Below, one piece after another: positions 26,892 through 36,174 of a stretch of 64,000 nucleotides of DNA; the first letter of the stretch is position 1; each line of letters starts with the position of its first letter. Under the pieces are notes generated by a model. It was not told where the DNA came from. It ran no database searches and worked only from the letters and a program-made list of their open reading frames with translations. This stretch comes from Maribacter sp. 1_MG-2023 (GTDB lineage Bacteria > Bacteroidota > Bacteroidia > Flavobacteriales > Flavobacteriaceae): positions 62,001 to 126,000 of the forward strand of contig NZ_JAUOPN010000014.1 in NCBI RefSeq assembly GCF_030547005.1, given 5' to 3'. Both the position numbers and the translations under genes were made by a program.

Positions 26892-28976
26892 TTAATGAAC
26901 CTTGCGAACCACTTTTATATTGTTTGAAATATCAAAACAGCCATTGAACTCATCAAATGTCCAGCCAGGTTCCATACCTGTTAATCCATCTTCGTATCTA
27001 ATGTAATAGATAAAGCATGTTCCTTCACCGGCAGCGTTAAAATCTACAGCTTGTACATCTGCTAAAGTTGGTGGCAATCCAAGTATTCTACCAGATTCAT
27101 CTGTAATTATCCAAGAGCTATTTGCTCCTGACGCATTTTCGTTGGTTAAAGTAATACCAGTAACGAAATCAGCAGTTTCATCGACAATAAATTCAAACGG
27201 ACCTCCCGTAATTGTACCGGCTTCAGGTTTTGTTCTTACCACTGTCAATGGGTTCGATAGTGCAAAATTTCCTGTAACGTTATTTGCATTCATATCTACC
27301 GCAAGTCCTGTAATTTCACCTTCGTAACGTGCGTACCATATTAGGCAAGTTCCTGCACCGGCACTGTCAAAATTGACACCTTCTACAGCTTCAAGTGTTG
27401 GAGGTAGACCCAATATTTTTCCTTGATCATCAGTAATAACCCAAGTGTTTTGAGTTCCCGTTGCGTTGGAATTATCTAGCGTAATACCATATACATTATC
27501 AACTTCACCGTCAACACAAAAGCTAAATGGACCTCCTTCTAAAGTACCTGCATTTACACCTTGTACTCTTTGAACTTCAATAGGGTTAGATAGATCAAAG
27601 CATCCGTTTAAGTCTGCAGCGTTATTGCCCATGGCGGCACCTTCTAAACCATCTTCATATCTTAAATACCAAATTAAACAAGTACCAACACCTGCGGCGT
27701 CAAAGTTTACACCTTTAACAGCATCAATAGTTGGTGGAAGACCAAGAATATTCAATTCTTCATCTGTAATAACCCATGTGCTATTTGTTCCTGAAGCTTC
27801 AGAGGCATCTAGCATAATATCGGTTACATGGTCAGCTTCACCATCTACATAGAATTTATATGGTCCACCAGTTAAAACTCCGGCTTCGGTTTTACTTCTA
27901 ACCACTTCAATTGAATTAGATAAATTAAAATTCCCCTGTAGGTCATTTGCATTCATATCAACAGCTAGTCCGTTCAATTCACCTTCATAGCGTAAATACC
28001 ATATTAAGCAAGTACCAGCACCTGCTCCATCAAAATTCACCCCTTCTATTGCTTCTAATGTAGGTGGAAGACCTAAAATTTTTCCTTGTTCATCAGTAAT
28101 AACCCAGCTGCTATTGCTACCTGTAGATTCTGAACTGTCTAAAGTAATTCCATAAACGTTATCTACTTCACCATCAACACAAAAGTTAAATGGACCTCCT
28201 GAAATTATTCCAGCATTTGCAGCATCTAATCGAGTAACTTGAATAGAATTAGACAAACTAAAACAGCCTTCAAGTTCTCCCGCATTCATACCTGCTTCGG
28301 CACCGATCAAATCATCTTCATATCGTAAATACCAGATAAGACAAACACCTGCACCTGCCATGTCAAAATCAACTTCTTTTACAGCTTCTAATGTTGGTGG
28401 TAATCCAAGAATATTGAGTTCATCATCGGTAATGACAAAAGTACTATTACTACCAATTGCATTTTCACCATCTAAAGAAATATCCGTAACGAAATCGGCA
28501 TTGCCATCAACGGTAAATTCATAAGGTCCACCTGAAAGAACACCTGCCATGGTTTCGTTTCTTTGCACCTCGATGGAGTTCGATAAATCAAAAGAGCCTT
28601 CAAAACCATTGGTATTCAAACCCATTTCGAGTCCGGTTAGTCCTTCTTCATATCTTAGGTACCAAATAAAGCAAGTACCTGCACCCGCAGCATCAAAATC
28701 AACACCTTGTACTGCCTCTAAAGTTGGAGGAATACCAAGAATATTATTTTGGTCATCAGTAATTACCCATGTGCTGCTAGTGCCTGTAGCGCTTTCACTG
28801 TTAAGGGTTATGCCACTTACCATATCAGGTACACCGTCTACACAAAAAGTAAAGGGTCCGCCGGCAATGTCACCCGATGCAGGTATGATTACATTAGACA
28901 CGGCATTATCGTCATCTGAGCAACTTGCTATAACTAGCAAGAGCATTAAAATTGATAAAAAGTTGAAATTTTTCAT
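26892..28976 (-). CDS. Six-repeat secreted lipoprotein with alternating cysteine repeats
   Basis: 694 residues. It has a lipoprotein signal (LLVIASC, lipid Cys19) and a short acidic linker; the rest is six tandem repeats of 110-111 residues (35-144, 145-255, 256-365, 366-476, 477-586, 587-694). Each runs GGPFxFxVDG, ITLD, WVITD, ILGLPPTLEAV, VNFDxAGAGTCLIWYLRYE, GNFxLSN, IEVxR. Repeats 1, 3 and 5 have Cys in FCVDG but not in the GxF motif; repeats 2, 4 and 6 have the reverse (GCF). All six carry the GxC before IWY. The unit is thus a pair of repeats. Similar repeats occur in other flavobacterial surface proteins, with no known function. It is transcribed alone. Confidence 0.85.
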   Translation of the reverse strand: MKNFNFLSILMLLLVIASCSDDDNAVSNVIIPASGDIAGGPFTFCVDGVPDMVSGITLNSESATGTSSTWVITDDQNNILGIPPTLEAVQGVDFDAAGAGTCFIWYLRYEEGLTGLEMGLNTNGFEGSFDLSNSIEVQRNETMAGVLSGGPYEFTVDGNADFVTDISLDGENAIGSNSTFVITDDELNILGLPPTLEAVKEVDFDMAGAGVCLIWYLRYEDDLIGAEAGMNAGELEGCFSLSNSIQVTRLDAANAGIISGGPFNFCVDGEVDNVYGITLDSSESTGSNSSWVITDEQGKILGLPPTLEAIEGVNFDGAGAGTCLIWYLRYEGELNGLAVDMNANDLQGNFNLSNSIEVVRSKTEAGVLTGGPYKFYVDGEADHVTDIMLDASEASGTNSTWVITDEELNILGLPPTIDAVKGVNFDAAGVGTCLIWYLRYEDGLEGAAMGNNAADLNGCFDLSNPIEVQRVQGVNAGTLEGGPFSFCVDGEVDNVYGITLDNSNATGTQNTWVITDDQGKILGLPPTLEAVEGVNFDSAGAGTCLIWYARYEGEITGLAVDMNANNVTGNFALSNPLTVVRTKPEAGTITGGPFEFIVDETADFVTGITLTNENASGANSSWIITDESGRILGLPPTLADVQAVDFNAAGEGTCFIYYIRYEDGLTGMEPGWTFDEFNGCFDISNNIKVVRKVH
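26895..28874 (-). repeat. Six tandem protein-coding repeats of about 330 bp
   Basis: Repeat units in order of translation: 28545-28874, 28212-28544, 27882-28211, 27549-27881, 27219-27548 and 26895-27218. Lengths alternate 330 and 333 bases, the longer ones being repeats 2 and 4. Units 3 and 5 share phrases not found in their neighbours (VDNVYGITLD, GLAVDMNAN), and units 2 and 4 share others (GGPYxF, VTDIxLD, xELNILGLPP), so duplication proceeded by pairs. Confidence 0.88.
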
Positions 28977-29030
28977 ATGTTCTGTTTTTTTTGGTTACAG
29001 ACAAATGAATAAAAATCATATAACAATGTA

Positions 29031-29081
29031 ATCACAAGAATATCAACTTATTGTGATAACTCTTGTGATAGTTTCGTGATA
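29031..29081. promoter_or_regulatory. Cluster of TTGTGAT sites upstream of the repeat lipoprotein
   Basis: TTGTGATA occurs at 29051-29058 and 29063-29070, with the near copy TCGTGATA at 29074-29081; the spacing is 11-12 bases, about one helical turn. The inverse ATCACAA stands at 29031-29037 and, as ATCACAAGA, pairs with TCTTGTGAT at 29061-29069. The lipoprotein start codon is at 28976, about 55 bases away. It looks like an operator array; TGTGA is also the half-site of CRP/FNR-type regulators. Confidence 0.4.
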
Positions 29082-29165
29082 TTTATGGAGTATTACCTAT
29101 TTTGACAAGCGTCACGGTAATATGTTGATTATTAGAAAGATGGTTGCTTACACTTTTTTATCTAT

Positions 29166-29474
29166 CTAAAAAATGGCAACTAGTGATTTATACCCTTGCC
29201 AGCTGCAAGTGCCATCTCTAGTTGTAAAAGTTTCGTAGTCATTACTGATACTATAGGTGTCTATGGTCGTACAACCACCTAATGGAATCTCTCTCAGTTG
29301 AAGTTCAAAATGAATAAGATCATTAATATCTGATTGAGATAGAATTTTTCTTTTATTATTTAAGCTAGCCGTTAAAATACCTTCATTGTTTAAAACAGTA
29401 ATGGTTTGGCGTTTGCCATGAAAACAACCAATAGAAGTAATTTGAATAGTATAGTGTTCGCCATGTTGTAACAT
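29166..29474 (-). CDS. Hypothetical protein, 102 residues
   Basis: No recognised domain. The sequence contains ITSIGCFHGKRQTITVLNNE, LREIPLGGCTTIDTYSI and TRDGTCSWQGYKSL, so three cysteines sit in conserved-looking turns, a pattern more usual in exported proteins. However, no signal peptide is encoded: an in-frame stop lies about 27 bases upstream of the ATG. It may be a cytoplasmic protein or a truncated copy of a secreted family. It is separated by about 190 bases from the repeat lipoprotein gene downstream. Confidence 0.5.
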   Translation of the reverse strand: MLQHGEHYTIQITSIGCFHGKRQTITVLNNEGILTASLNNKRKILSQSDINDLIHFELQLREIPLGGCTTIDTYSISNDYETFTTRDGTCSWQGYKSLVAIF

Positions 29475-29610
29475 TTCAGCAATCGCTTTGTTGTGTATTT
29501 ATAATTTTCTGTCCGTTTAAAATCTTCTTTGGAAAAACTTGTGTTTAATATGAAAATAGGAATAGCCAAAGGTGCTTTTTAAATATCATAATAGTCTTAA
29601 TTCAAATATT

Positions 29611-29651
29611 ATGCCGATAATTTTGCTGGTTGAAGGCAGAAGAATCGGCAT
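29611..29651. other. Long imperfect hairpin between the M20 peptidase and the small hypothetical gene
   Basis: ATGCCGAT (29611-29618) pairs with ATCGGCAT (29644-29651), and inside it TTTTGC pairs with GCAGAA through one G-U after a two-base mismatch. There is no clean T run on either side, so it may be a weak terminator of the M20 peptidase gene or an mRNA-stabilising structure. Confidence 0.4.
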
Positions 29652-29692
29652 TTATATAAAAGACTGTAAATAATTTCTAATGTGGCAGAATA

Positions 29693-31186
29693 TTACATTT
29701 TAGAACTTAATAGCGCATAAAATGTTTCGATACCATATGCTATTTGCTCAATTTTTAAATTCTCGTTCGGGCTGTGTTGATTGTTATCTGCGTTGACCAT
29801 TGGTACAATAAATGCCGGAATCTTTAATTCATTGATGAAAGGAGAAATAGGGACAGTACCACCCATTATTCTTATTTGAACGGGTTTTTCTCCGAATTTA
29901 GTTTCTATGGTTTTAACGATGCTATTACCAAACGGATTATTCAAATCTGTACGAAAGGCATCTGTAACCGTACCTTCTTTAATGGCAACAATTTTATCAT
30001 ATTTAAGACGGTCTTCCATAGTTGGTTCTGTACTCATAACATGAAAGCCTTGGTTTTTAATATGCTCCTTTACTAATTTTTTAAGTCTGTTGCCATCAGA
30101 TTCTGGAACTAATCTTAAGTCTAATTCTGCAGTTGCTGTAGCTGGTAAAATTGTTCTAGCCTGATCACCAATCCATCCAGAACCCAATCCTCTGATGTTT
30201 AAAGAGGGGTATTGCAATGCTTCTTGGTAAAAGCTTCCTACTTTTTCAGGAGTAGAAATTGCTAAATTATTATTGATTTCTTCGATATTGTCTGGGACAC
30301 TTTTTAATATTTCTAACGTAGCTTCATCCAAAGTTATTCCATCATAATATCCTTTTATTAAAACTCTGCCATCAGCATCTTTCATGGTAGCTAAAAGTTG
30401 CGCTAATTGAAAACCAGGGTTAGGGGCGTAATTTCCGTAATGGCCGCTATGCTGAGGTTTTATTGGTCCGTGAGTGGTGATAGATAATGTAGTGATACCT
30501 CTGCAACCATAAATAACGGTAGGTTTACCAGAAACATGAACGGGACCATCATTAATGACTAAGAAGTCAGCTTTAAGTAAATCTTTATATATGCGCACAG
30601 CTTGCGGTAATGGTGCACTACTTTTCTCTTCTTCACTATCTAAAATGACCTTTACGTTATAAGGTATTTCAATACCGTCTTTTTTTAGTGCATCAATGGC
30701 GTTTAAAAACATAACAATAGGTCCTTTATCGTCAGAAGTAGATCTGCCAAAAAGTCGCCAGTCATAATTAATGTCATCTTCTAAATCTGAAAATGATTCC
30801 TTTTTCCAGCCATCATCAGTTTTAGATTTTAGCACTACTGCGTAAGGATCAGGCTGATCCCATTTTTTAGCATCAACAGATTGCCCATCTAAATGCATGT
30901 AAAATAAGATGGTAGGTTTAGTATCATCCATTGGTAGGGCAGCAAAGAAAAGTGGTAATCCTTCTGTTTCTAGAATGGTACTATTGAAGCCGCGTTCGGT
31001 AAATTTTTTTCTTAGCCAATAGAGGTTAGTATCTATATCATCTGCGTTTAAGGCATCATTAGGTATGGCAACAAATTCTCTTAATTCTACAATTGCATTG
31101 GCAACTTTAGATTTTATTAGAATAGAGTCTTGTGAGTAGCCAGAATAAAGAGATATAATTAATAGAAGGGTAAGTAATTTTTTCAT
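29693..31186 (-). CDS. Secreted M20-family metallopeptidase
   Basis: 497 residues. A signal peptide is seen (MKKLLTLLLIISLYSGYSQ). The di-zinc site of M20 peptidases is recognisable: FYMHLDGQSVD (His then Asp), GRSTSDDKGP with the bridging Asp, and the catalytic ILDSEEEKSS. The lid/dimerisation domain starts around TTLSITTHGPIK. The layout is that of M20 dipeptidases or carboxypeptidases such as CNDP-like proteins. It is exported, probably periplasmic. The substrate is not known. Confidence 0.9.
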   Translation of the reverse strand: MKKLLTLLLIISLYSGYSQDSILIKSKVANAIVELREFVAIPNDALNADDIDTNLYWLRKKFTERGFNSTILETEGLPLFFAALPMDDTKPTILFYMHLDGQSVDAKKWDQPDPYAVVLKSKTDDGWKKESFSDLEDDINYDWRLFGRSTSDDKGPIVMFLNAIDALKKDGIEIPYNVKVILDSEEEKSSAPLPQAVRIYKDLLKADFLVINDGPVHVSGKPTVIYGCRGITTLSITTHGPIKPQHSGHYGNYAPNPGFQLAQLLATMKDADGRVLIKGYYDGITLDEATLEILKSVPDNIEEINNNLAISTPEKVGSFYQEALQYPSLNIRGLGSGWIGDQARTILPATATAELDLRLVPESDGNRLKKLVKEHIKNQGFHVMSTEPTMEDRLKYDKIVAIKEGTVTDAFRTDLNNPFGNSIVKTIETKFGEKPVQIRIMGGTVPISPFINELKIPAFIVPMVNADNNQHSPNENLKIEQIAYGIETFYALLSSKM

Positions 31187-31486
31187 GTTCGTTCTCGTGG
31201 ATATATTCTTTAAATGTAAGCAAAATGGAGGGAACTGTACTCTAATTAGATGGTAGCATTTGTTAAGGTTTTCTATATAAAAAATGAATCAACTTAAAAG
31301 TTTCACTTAGCAGTTGCATGTCATTTATGTTAGCACGGGAAAGCCAGCTTTTTAAATCTGTTTTAATAGTAGGGTAGAAAATAAAAAGGTTACCCGTTTT
31401 GGGCAACCTTTTTATTATTTTAAATACTGAGAATTAGCCCATAATTCTATAAGTTGCTAGAAGTCAATAGAATTGCAATAAGTAAT
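31187..31486. other. Non-coding gap between the M20 peptidase and the end of the trp operon
   Basis: I see no gene in these 300 bases. They hold the intrinsic terminator of the trp operon (31384-31413) and the upstream region of the M20 peptidase. A near-consensus TACATTTA sits on the minus strand about 25 bases before the ATG at 31186. Confidence 0.6.
31384..31413 (-). terminator. Intrinsic terminator of the trp operon
   Basis: Read on the minus strand, AAAAAGGTTGCCC pairs with GGGTAACCTTTTT with one mismatch, around a short loop, ending in T residues. It lies about 75 bases after the last gene of the operon. Confidence 0.8.
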
Positions 31487-31717
31487 TTATTTACGGGCTC
31501 GTGAGTTGATTGTTTTTATAATAATAACACGGATTAAAAGTATAAACGGAAATCCATGTAATACAACATCAAACCAATCCATAAAAACCATGCCTTTAGC
31601 GCCACCAAAAATCCATTTTAATTTGCCTACAATATGTGGCTCAGGAAAAAAGGGTGCTAAACCTAAGGTAAGGCATATTAGAATAATTAGTTTCCAATTG
31701 TTTATGAACTCTTTCAA
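31487..31717 (-). CDS. Small membrane protein at the end of the trp operon
   Basis: 76 residues with two membrane helices (LIILICLTLGLAPFF and VLHGFPFILLIRVIIIK) and a central segment EPHIVGKLKWIFGGAKGM. The only usable start is a TTG at 31717, one base beyond the trpA stop; no ATG lies in frame before residue 43 and an in-frame stop lies just upstream. The close coupling to trpA suggests it is translated as part of the trp message. I do not recognise a function, and nothing shows a role in tryptophan synthesis. Confidence 0.65.
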   Translation of the reverse strand: MKEFINNWKLIILICLTLGLAPFFPEPHIVGKLKWIFGGAKGMVFMDWFDVVLHGFPFILLIRVIIIKTINSRARK

Positions 31718-31718
31718 A

Positions 31719-32483
31719 TTATCGTATTAGTTTGGTGAACTCAGCAGTTTTATCAGTTCCATTAGCAGTCAAATGTTTAATAAAAGCAGAACCTATAATA
31801 GCACCTTTGGCTGTTTTAGTTGCCTGCTTAAAAGTTTCTTCGTCCTTAATACCAAAACCAACTATTTGTGGATTCTTTAAATTCATGGAAGCTATACGCT
31901 CAAAATAACTTTCTTGCTCTTGACCAAAGCCCGATTTTGAACCTGTAACACTAGCAGAGCTGACCATATAGATAAACCCGTTAGAAGCATCGTCAATTTG
32001 TTGTATACGCACATCACTTGTTTGTGGCGTAATTAGAAAAATATTTATAAGTCCGTATTTTTTAAAAGTTGCCTCATAATCCTCTTTGTACACATCTAAA
32101 GGTAAATCTGGCATAATCAATCCGTCAATACCAATTTCTTGACATTTTTTACAGAATGCTTCAACACCGTATTGTAACATTGGGTTAAAGTATCCCATTA
32201 TAATTAAAGGGATAGAGACCGTTTTGCGAATATCTTTTAATTGGTTGAAAATTATTTCGGTAGTCATTCCGTTTTTCAAGGCGGCCGTTGAGCTCTCTTG
32301 AATAGTAGGTCCGTCTGCAAGAGGATCACTAAATGGTAATCCTATTTCGATCATATCTACACCGTTCTTTTCCAAATCTTGAATGATTTGAACGGTATCA
32401 TTCAATGCAGGATAGCCAGCCGTAAAATATATAGAAAGAAGCTTTTTGTCTTCTTGTAATTTTGTTGTAATTCTATTGCTCAT
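31719..32483 (-). CDS. trpA: Tryptophan synthase alpha chain
   Basis: Cleaves indole-3-glycerol phosphate to indole, which is passed to TrpB. 254 residues. The active-site Glu is in DMIEIGLPFSDPLADGP, where the second Asp also acts; later motifs include GIDGLIMPDLP and IVGFGIKDEETF. It is separated by six bases from trpB in the usual order trpB-trpA. Confidence 0.97.
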   Translation of the reverse strand: MSNRITTKLQEDKKLLSIYFTAGYPALNDTVQIIQDLEKNGVDMIEIGLPFSDPLADGPTIQESSTAALKNGMTTEIIFNQLKDIRKTVSIPLIIMGYFNPMLQYGVEAFCKKCQEIGIDGLIMPDLPLDVYKEDYEATFKKYGLINIFLITPQTSDVRIQQIDDASNGFIYMVSSASVTGSKSGFGQEQESYFERIASMNLKNPQIVGFGIKDEETFKQATKTAKGAIIGSAFIKHLTANGTDKTAEFTKLIR

Positions 32484-32489
32484 AATAGG

Positions 32490-33674
32490 TTATGCTAGCT
32501 TAAAATAATCAATATATGTATTCAAATCTTTATCGCCTCGACCAGAAAGGCTGATGACGACAACATCATCTTTCTTGAATTTTTTATGTTCAAAAATAGC
32601 AAACGCATGTCCTGTTTCAATAGCAGGAATAATACCTTCTAATTGCGATAATTCTAACCCTGCAGCCATAGCCTCGTCATCTGTTGCCGAGTAAAATTCA
32701 GCACGACCAGATTTGAACAAATGCGAATGCATAGGACCTACGCCAGGATAATCTAATCCCGCAGAAATAGAATAGGGTTCTGTAATTTGACCATCTGTTG
32801 TTTGCATCAACATGGTTTTGCAACCATGAATAACACCTACTTTACCAAGAGCAGATGTTGCAGCACTTTCGCCAGAATTTACTCCTTTACCAGCAGCTTC
32901 AACGGCAATAATTCCAACTTCAGGTTGATCTAAGAAGTGGTAATAAGTGCCAGCAGCATTACTGCCACCACCAATACATGCTACTACGTAATCAGGATTT
33001 TCTCGCCCTTCATGTTCTTTCAGTTGCCATTTTATCTCTTCAGATATTATAGATTGAAAACGTGTAACCATATCTGGGTAAGGATGTGGACCAATGGCAG
33101 AACCAATAATGTAATGGGTGTCTACAGGGTTGTTAATCCAATCTCTAATAGCCTCGTTTGTGGCATCTTTTAATGTTCTACTGCCAGATTTTGCCGGTCT
33201 TACTTTTGCGCCAAGCATTTTCATACGAGCAACATTAGGAGCTTGACGGGCAATATCAATTTCACCCATGTAAACGATACATTCCATACCCATTAAAGCA
33301 CAAACGGTAGCGGTAGCAACACCATGTTGACCAGCACCAGTTTCGGCGATAATTCTAGTTTTACCCAATTTTTGGGCCATAAGAATTTGACCGATAGTAT
33401 TATTAATCTTGTGGGCACCAGTATGGTTTAAGTCTTCTCTTTTTAAATAAATTTTACAACCGTGCTTTTCAGAAAGACGTTTAGCAAAATATAGGGGAGA
33501 AGGTCTACCAACATAGTCTTTTAAAAGCTGATTAAATTCTTTCTGAAAAGAATCTTCATACATCAATTTTAAATAATTTTGTCGTAGTTCCTCAACGTTC
33601 GGGTACAGCATTTCAGGTATAAAGGCACCGCCAAATTCACCGTAGTATCCTTTTTCGTCAGCATTATAATTCAT
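32490..33674 (-). CDS. trpB: Tryptophan synthase beta chain
   Basis: PLP enzyme that joins indole and serine. 394 residues. The PLP lysine is in [13 protein letters not shown], and the phosphate-binding loop reads [10 protein letters not shown]. Also seen are [13 protein letters not shown] and the C-terminal SLSGRGDKD. Its ATG overlaps the trpF stop by four bases, indicating translational coupling. Confidence 0.98.
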   Translation of the reverse strand: MNYNADEKGYYGEFGGAFIPEMLYPNVEELRQNYLKLMYEDSFQKEFNQLLKDYVGRPSPLYFAKRLSEKHGCKIYLKREDLNHTGAHKINNTIGQILMAQKLGKTRIIAETGAGQHGVATATVCALMGMECIVYMGEIDIARQAPNVARMKMLGAKVRPAKSGSRTLKDATNEAIRDWINNPVDTHYIIGSAIGPHPYPDMVTRFQSIISEEIKWQLKEHEGRENPDYVVACIGGGSNAAGTYYHFLDQPEVGIIAVEAAGKGVNSGESAATSALGKVGVIHGCKTMLMQTTDGQITEPYSISAGLDYPGVGPMHSHLFKSGRAEFYSATDDEAMAAGLELSQLEGIIPAIETGHAFAIFEHKKFKKDDVVVISLSGRGDKDLNTYIDYFKLA

Positions 33675-34297
33675 AGCGCTTCTTTAAACTTTTGTAATTC
33701 TTCAATATTTTTCAATCCTGGTTCTATTTCGAAAGAGCTATTGACATCAATGGCATAGCAATATTTAGATTCAGGTGTTTTCATAAATTCATTAATCTTA
33801 TCCAGATTATTTAGACCAATACCTCCGCTTAAAAAGAAAGGTTTGGTAGAAGGGTAATTTTTAAGAACAGACCAATTAAAGGTATATCCATTACCACCAG
33901 GTAATTTTCCTTTAGTATCAAAAAGGTAGTAGTCACACACATTTTCATACGGCGTCAAAACATCAAAGTCGAATTCCTCTTTAATGGAGAATACTTTTAT
34001 AATGTCGACTTTATGATTCAATTTCTTTAATTCAGCTGCAATTTTAGTACAATAATCTGGAGTTTCATGCCCGTGCAATTGCAGTCCTTGTAATTGATAT
34101 TTCTGAACTGTATTAATGATATAATCTATCTCTGCATCAACAAAAACGCCCACTTTATTAATCGTATGCGGAAGTTCGGGGATCTCACCTTCAAAAAATC
34201 TAGAAGAGGGTTCCCAGAAAATAAAGCCCAAATAGTCTGGTCGCAATTGCGCAACTTCAGTCGTATTCAGTTTCATTCCACAAATTTTCAGTTTCAT
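33671..34297 (-). CDS. trpF: Phosphoribosylanthranilate isomerase
   Basis: Third step of tryptophan synthesis, an Amadori rearrangement. 208 residues. The catalytic cysteine is in the N-terminal KICGMK, and the general acid is in [14 protein letters not shown]. Late motifs are [12 protein letters not shown] and [16 protein letters not shown]. It is encoded separately from trpC, unlike the fused E. coli protein. The start codon shares one base with the trpC stop. Confidence 0.96.
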   Translation of the reverse strand: MKLKICGMKLNTTEVAQLRPDYLGFIFWEPSSRFFEGEIPELPHTINKVGVFVDAEIDYIINTVQKYQLQGLQLHGHETPDYCTKIAAELKKLNHKVDIIKVFSIKEEFDFDVLTPYENVCDYYLFDTKGKLPGGNGYTFNWSVLKNYPSTKPFFLSGGIGLNNLDKINEFMKTPESKYCYAIDVNSSFEIEPGLKNIEELQKFKEAL

Positions 34298-35082
34298 TAG
34301 TTTTTCAAGTTTTTGATGAATTGAATGGCACTTTTACCAGGGTTATCTGTCTTCATAAAATTTTCTCCAATTAAAAAACCTTCATAACCATAAGGTTTTA
34401 ATTCTTTGATGGCATCAATAGAACTAATTCCGCTTTCAGAGACTTTTACAAAATCATCTGGTATCAATTTTGATAAAGATTTACTAGTATCTAAACTTAC
34501 CTCGAAAGTCTTTAGATTTCTATTGTTTACACCTAGCATATCTAGACTGGGCATAATAGATTTATGAAGTTCTTCTTCATTATGTACCTCTAATAAAACA
34601 TCTAAACCTAAGCTTTTAGCCAGTTCAGAATAGGTCTTAATTTCTTGCTTTGTTAGAATTGCTGCGATAAGTAAAATAACATCTGCACCATATGCTTTGG
34701 CTTCGATTATTTGATATTCGCTAATGATAAATTCTTTACGTAGTAATGGAAGATTAACCGATGCGCGTGCTAAAATTAAATCTTCGATAGCACCACCAAA
34801 ATATTTAATATCTGTAAGTACGCTCATTCCGCAAACTCCGGCATTCTCATAACTTTTGGCAACTTGACCAACATTAGCATTTTGATTAATACTTTCTTTG
34901 GACGGAGACCTACGTTTAAATTCAGCAATAATACCTGTATCACTATTTTTAAGTGCTTGAGCTAAAGAGTTAGTTTTTCGATTAAAAAGTACAGATGCTT
35001 CATGTTGAGACACCGGAATGATCAATTTTTTCAATTCAACCTCTTTGCGTTTATCGGCTACTATTTTATCTAGAATGTTCAT
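34297..35082 (-). CDS. trpC: Indole-3-glycerol phosphate synthase
   Basis: Closes the indole ring from CdRP. 261 residues. Motifs are IIAEFKRRSPSK (catalytic lysine), SVLTDIKYFGG, LPLLRKEFIISEYQ (second lysine), VHNEEEL, GVNNRNLKTFEV, and VSESGIS near the end. Full length. It lies between trpD and trpF in the operon. Confidence 0.96.
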   Translation of the reverse strand: MNILDKIVADKRKEVELKKLIIPVSQHEASVLFNRKTNSLAQALKNSDTGIIAEFKRRSPSKESINQNANVGQVAKSYENAGVCGMSVLTDIKYFGGAIEDLILARASVNLPLLRKEFIISEYQIIEAKAYGADVILLIAAILTKQEIKTYSELAKSLGLDVLLEVHNEEELHKSIMPSLDMLGVNNRNLKTFEVSLDTSKSLSKLIPDDFVKVSESGISSIDAIKELKPYGYEGFLIGENFMKTDNPGKSAIQFIKNLKN

Positions 35083-35133
35083 GCAATATATGTTCTTTAT
35101 TACCTCGTCATTTCAATGTATGAAGTAATCTGC

Positions 35134-36129
35134 TTAATTTCTGCTTAGTTCTTGTATTTTCTTCAAAGCTGCTAGTCCGTGTCCACCTAAAAGCGATTCT
35201 TTAGCTTTTTCAAAACCTTCTAAAGGTGTTAGGTTATTTACTGTAGCTATTGCAATACCGGCATTAGCACACACAACATTATTTTGCGGCTCTGTACCTC
35301 TGCCTTGTAAAACATTCAAGAAAATCTGAGCAGAAGTATCAATAGAATCTCCGCCTACAATATCACTTTGCTTAATTTTTTTTACACCGAAATCAGATGG
35401 TTTTAGCATGCTTTCTGTATGGTTAGAAATGGTTTTAGTACTTCCCGTTAAAGAAATTTCATCATACCCATCTAAAGCATGCAGAACGGTGAAATTCTTA
35501 TCGGTTTTCTGATATAAATATCCGTACATACGGGCAAGTTCTAGGTTGAAAACACCTACCATTTGATTTTTAGGAAAAGCAGGATTCACCATTGGGCCGA
35601 GCATATTGAAGAACGTTTTTACGCCTAAATCTTTACGAATAGGAGCCACATTTTTCATGGCAGGGTGAAATAGGGGAGCGTGTAAAACACAAATACCAGC
35701 TTCATCTATACATTTTTCTAGGAAGCCAGCGTCGTTACTGAATTTTATCCCTAGAAATTCCATCACATTACTACTACCACATTTAGAAGATACTCCGTAA
35801 TTACCATGCTTAGTAACTTTTACTCCTGCGCCTGCTGTAACAAAAGAGGCAAGAGTAGAAATATTAAAAGTATCTTTTCCATCACCACCAGTACCGCAAA
35901 GATCAATAGGGTTATAGGCAGATAAATCTACTGCCAAACATAAATCTAACAATGCATCTCTAAATCCTTCAAGTTCTTCAATAGTAATACTACGCATCAT
36001 ATATACTGTTAAAAAAGCAGCAATCTGACTTGTGTTGTAATCACCTTTCGCAATATTTACCAAAATGCGTTTCGCATCTTCTTTAGAAAGTATTTCGTGA
36101 TTTATAAGTTTATTAAGTGTCTCTTTCAT
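35134..36129 (-). CDS. trpD: Anthranilate phosphoribosyltransferase
   Basis: Transfers phosphoribose from PRPP to anthranilate. 331 residues. The PRPP site is seen as DLCGTGGDGKDTFNISTLAS, with KHGNYGVSSKCGS and the magnesium-binding HALDGYDEIS following. It is a stand-alone trpD, not fused to trpG. The gap to trpG is 45 bases. Confidence 0.96.
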   Translation of the reverse strand: MKETLNKLINHEILSKEDAKRILVNIAKGDYNTSQIAAFLTVYMMRSITIEELEGFRDALLDLCLAVDLSAYNPIDLCGTGGDGKDTFNISTLASFVTAGAGVKVTKHGNYGVSSKCGSSNVMEFLGIKFSNDAGFLEKCIDEAGICVLHAPLFHPAMKNVAPIRKDLGVKTFFNMLGPMVNPAFPKNQMVGVFNLELARMYGYLYQKTDKNFTVLHALDGYDEISLTGSTKTISNHTESMLKPSDFGVKKIKQSDIVGGDSIDTSAQIFLNVLQGRGTEPQNNVVCANAGIAIATVNNLTPLEGFEKAKESLLGGHGLAALKKIQELSRN

Positions 36130-36174
36130 TCTCTTAGTTGTATTAAGTAAAATCTAATGCTTATTATATGGTAA

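Noticed and set aside
28549-29031. 160-codon open frame on the plus strand over the start of the repeat lipoprotein
   Set aside because: Its own repeats are only the mirror of the lipoprotein repeats, and it has no start context.
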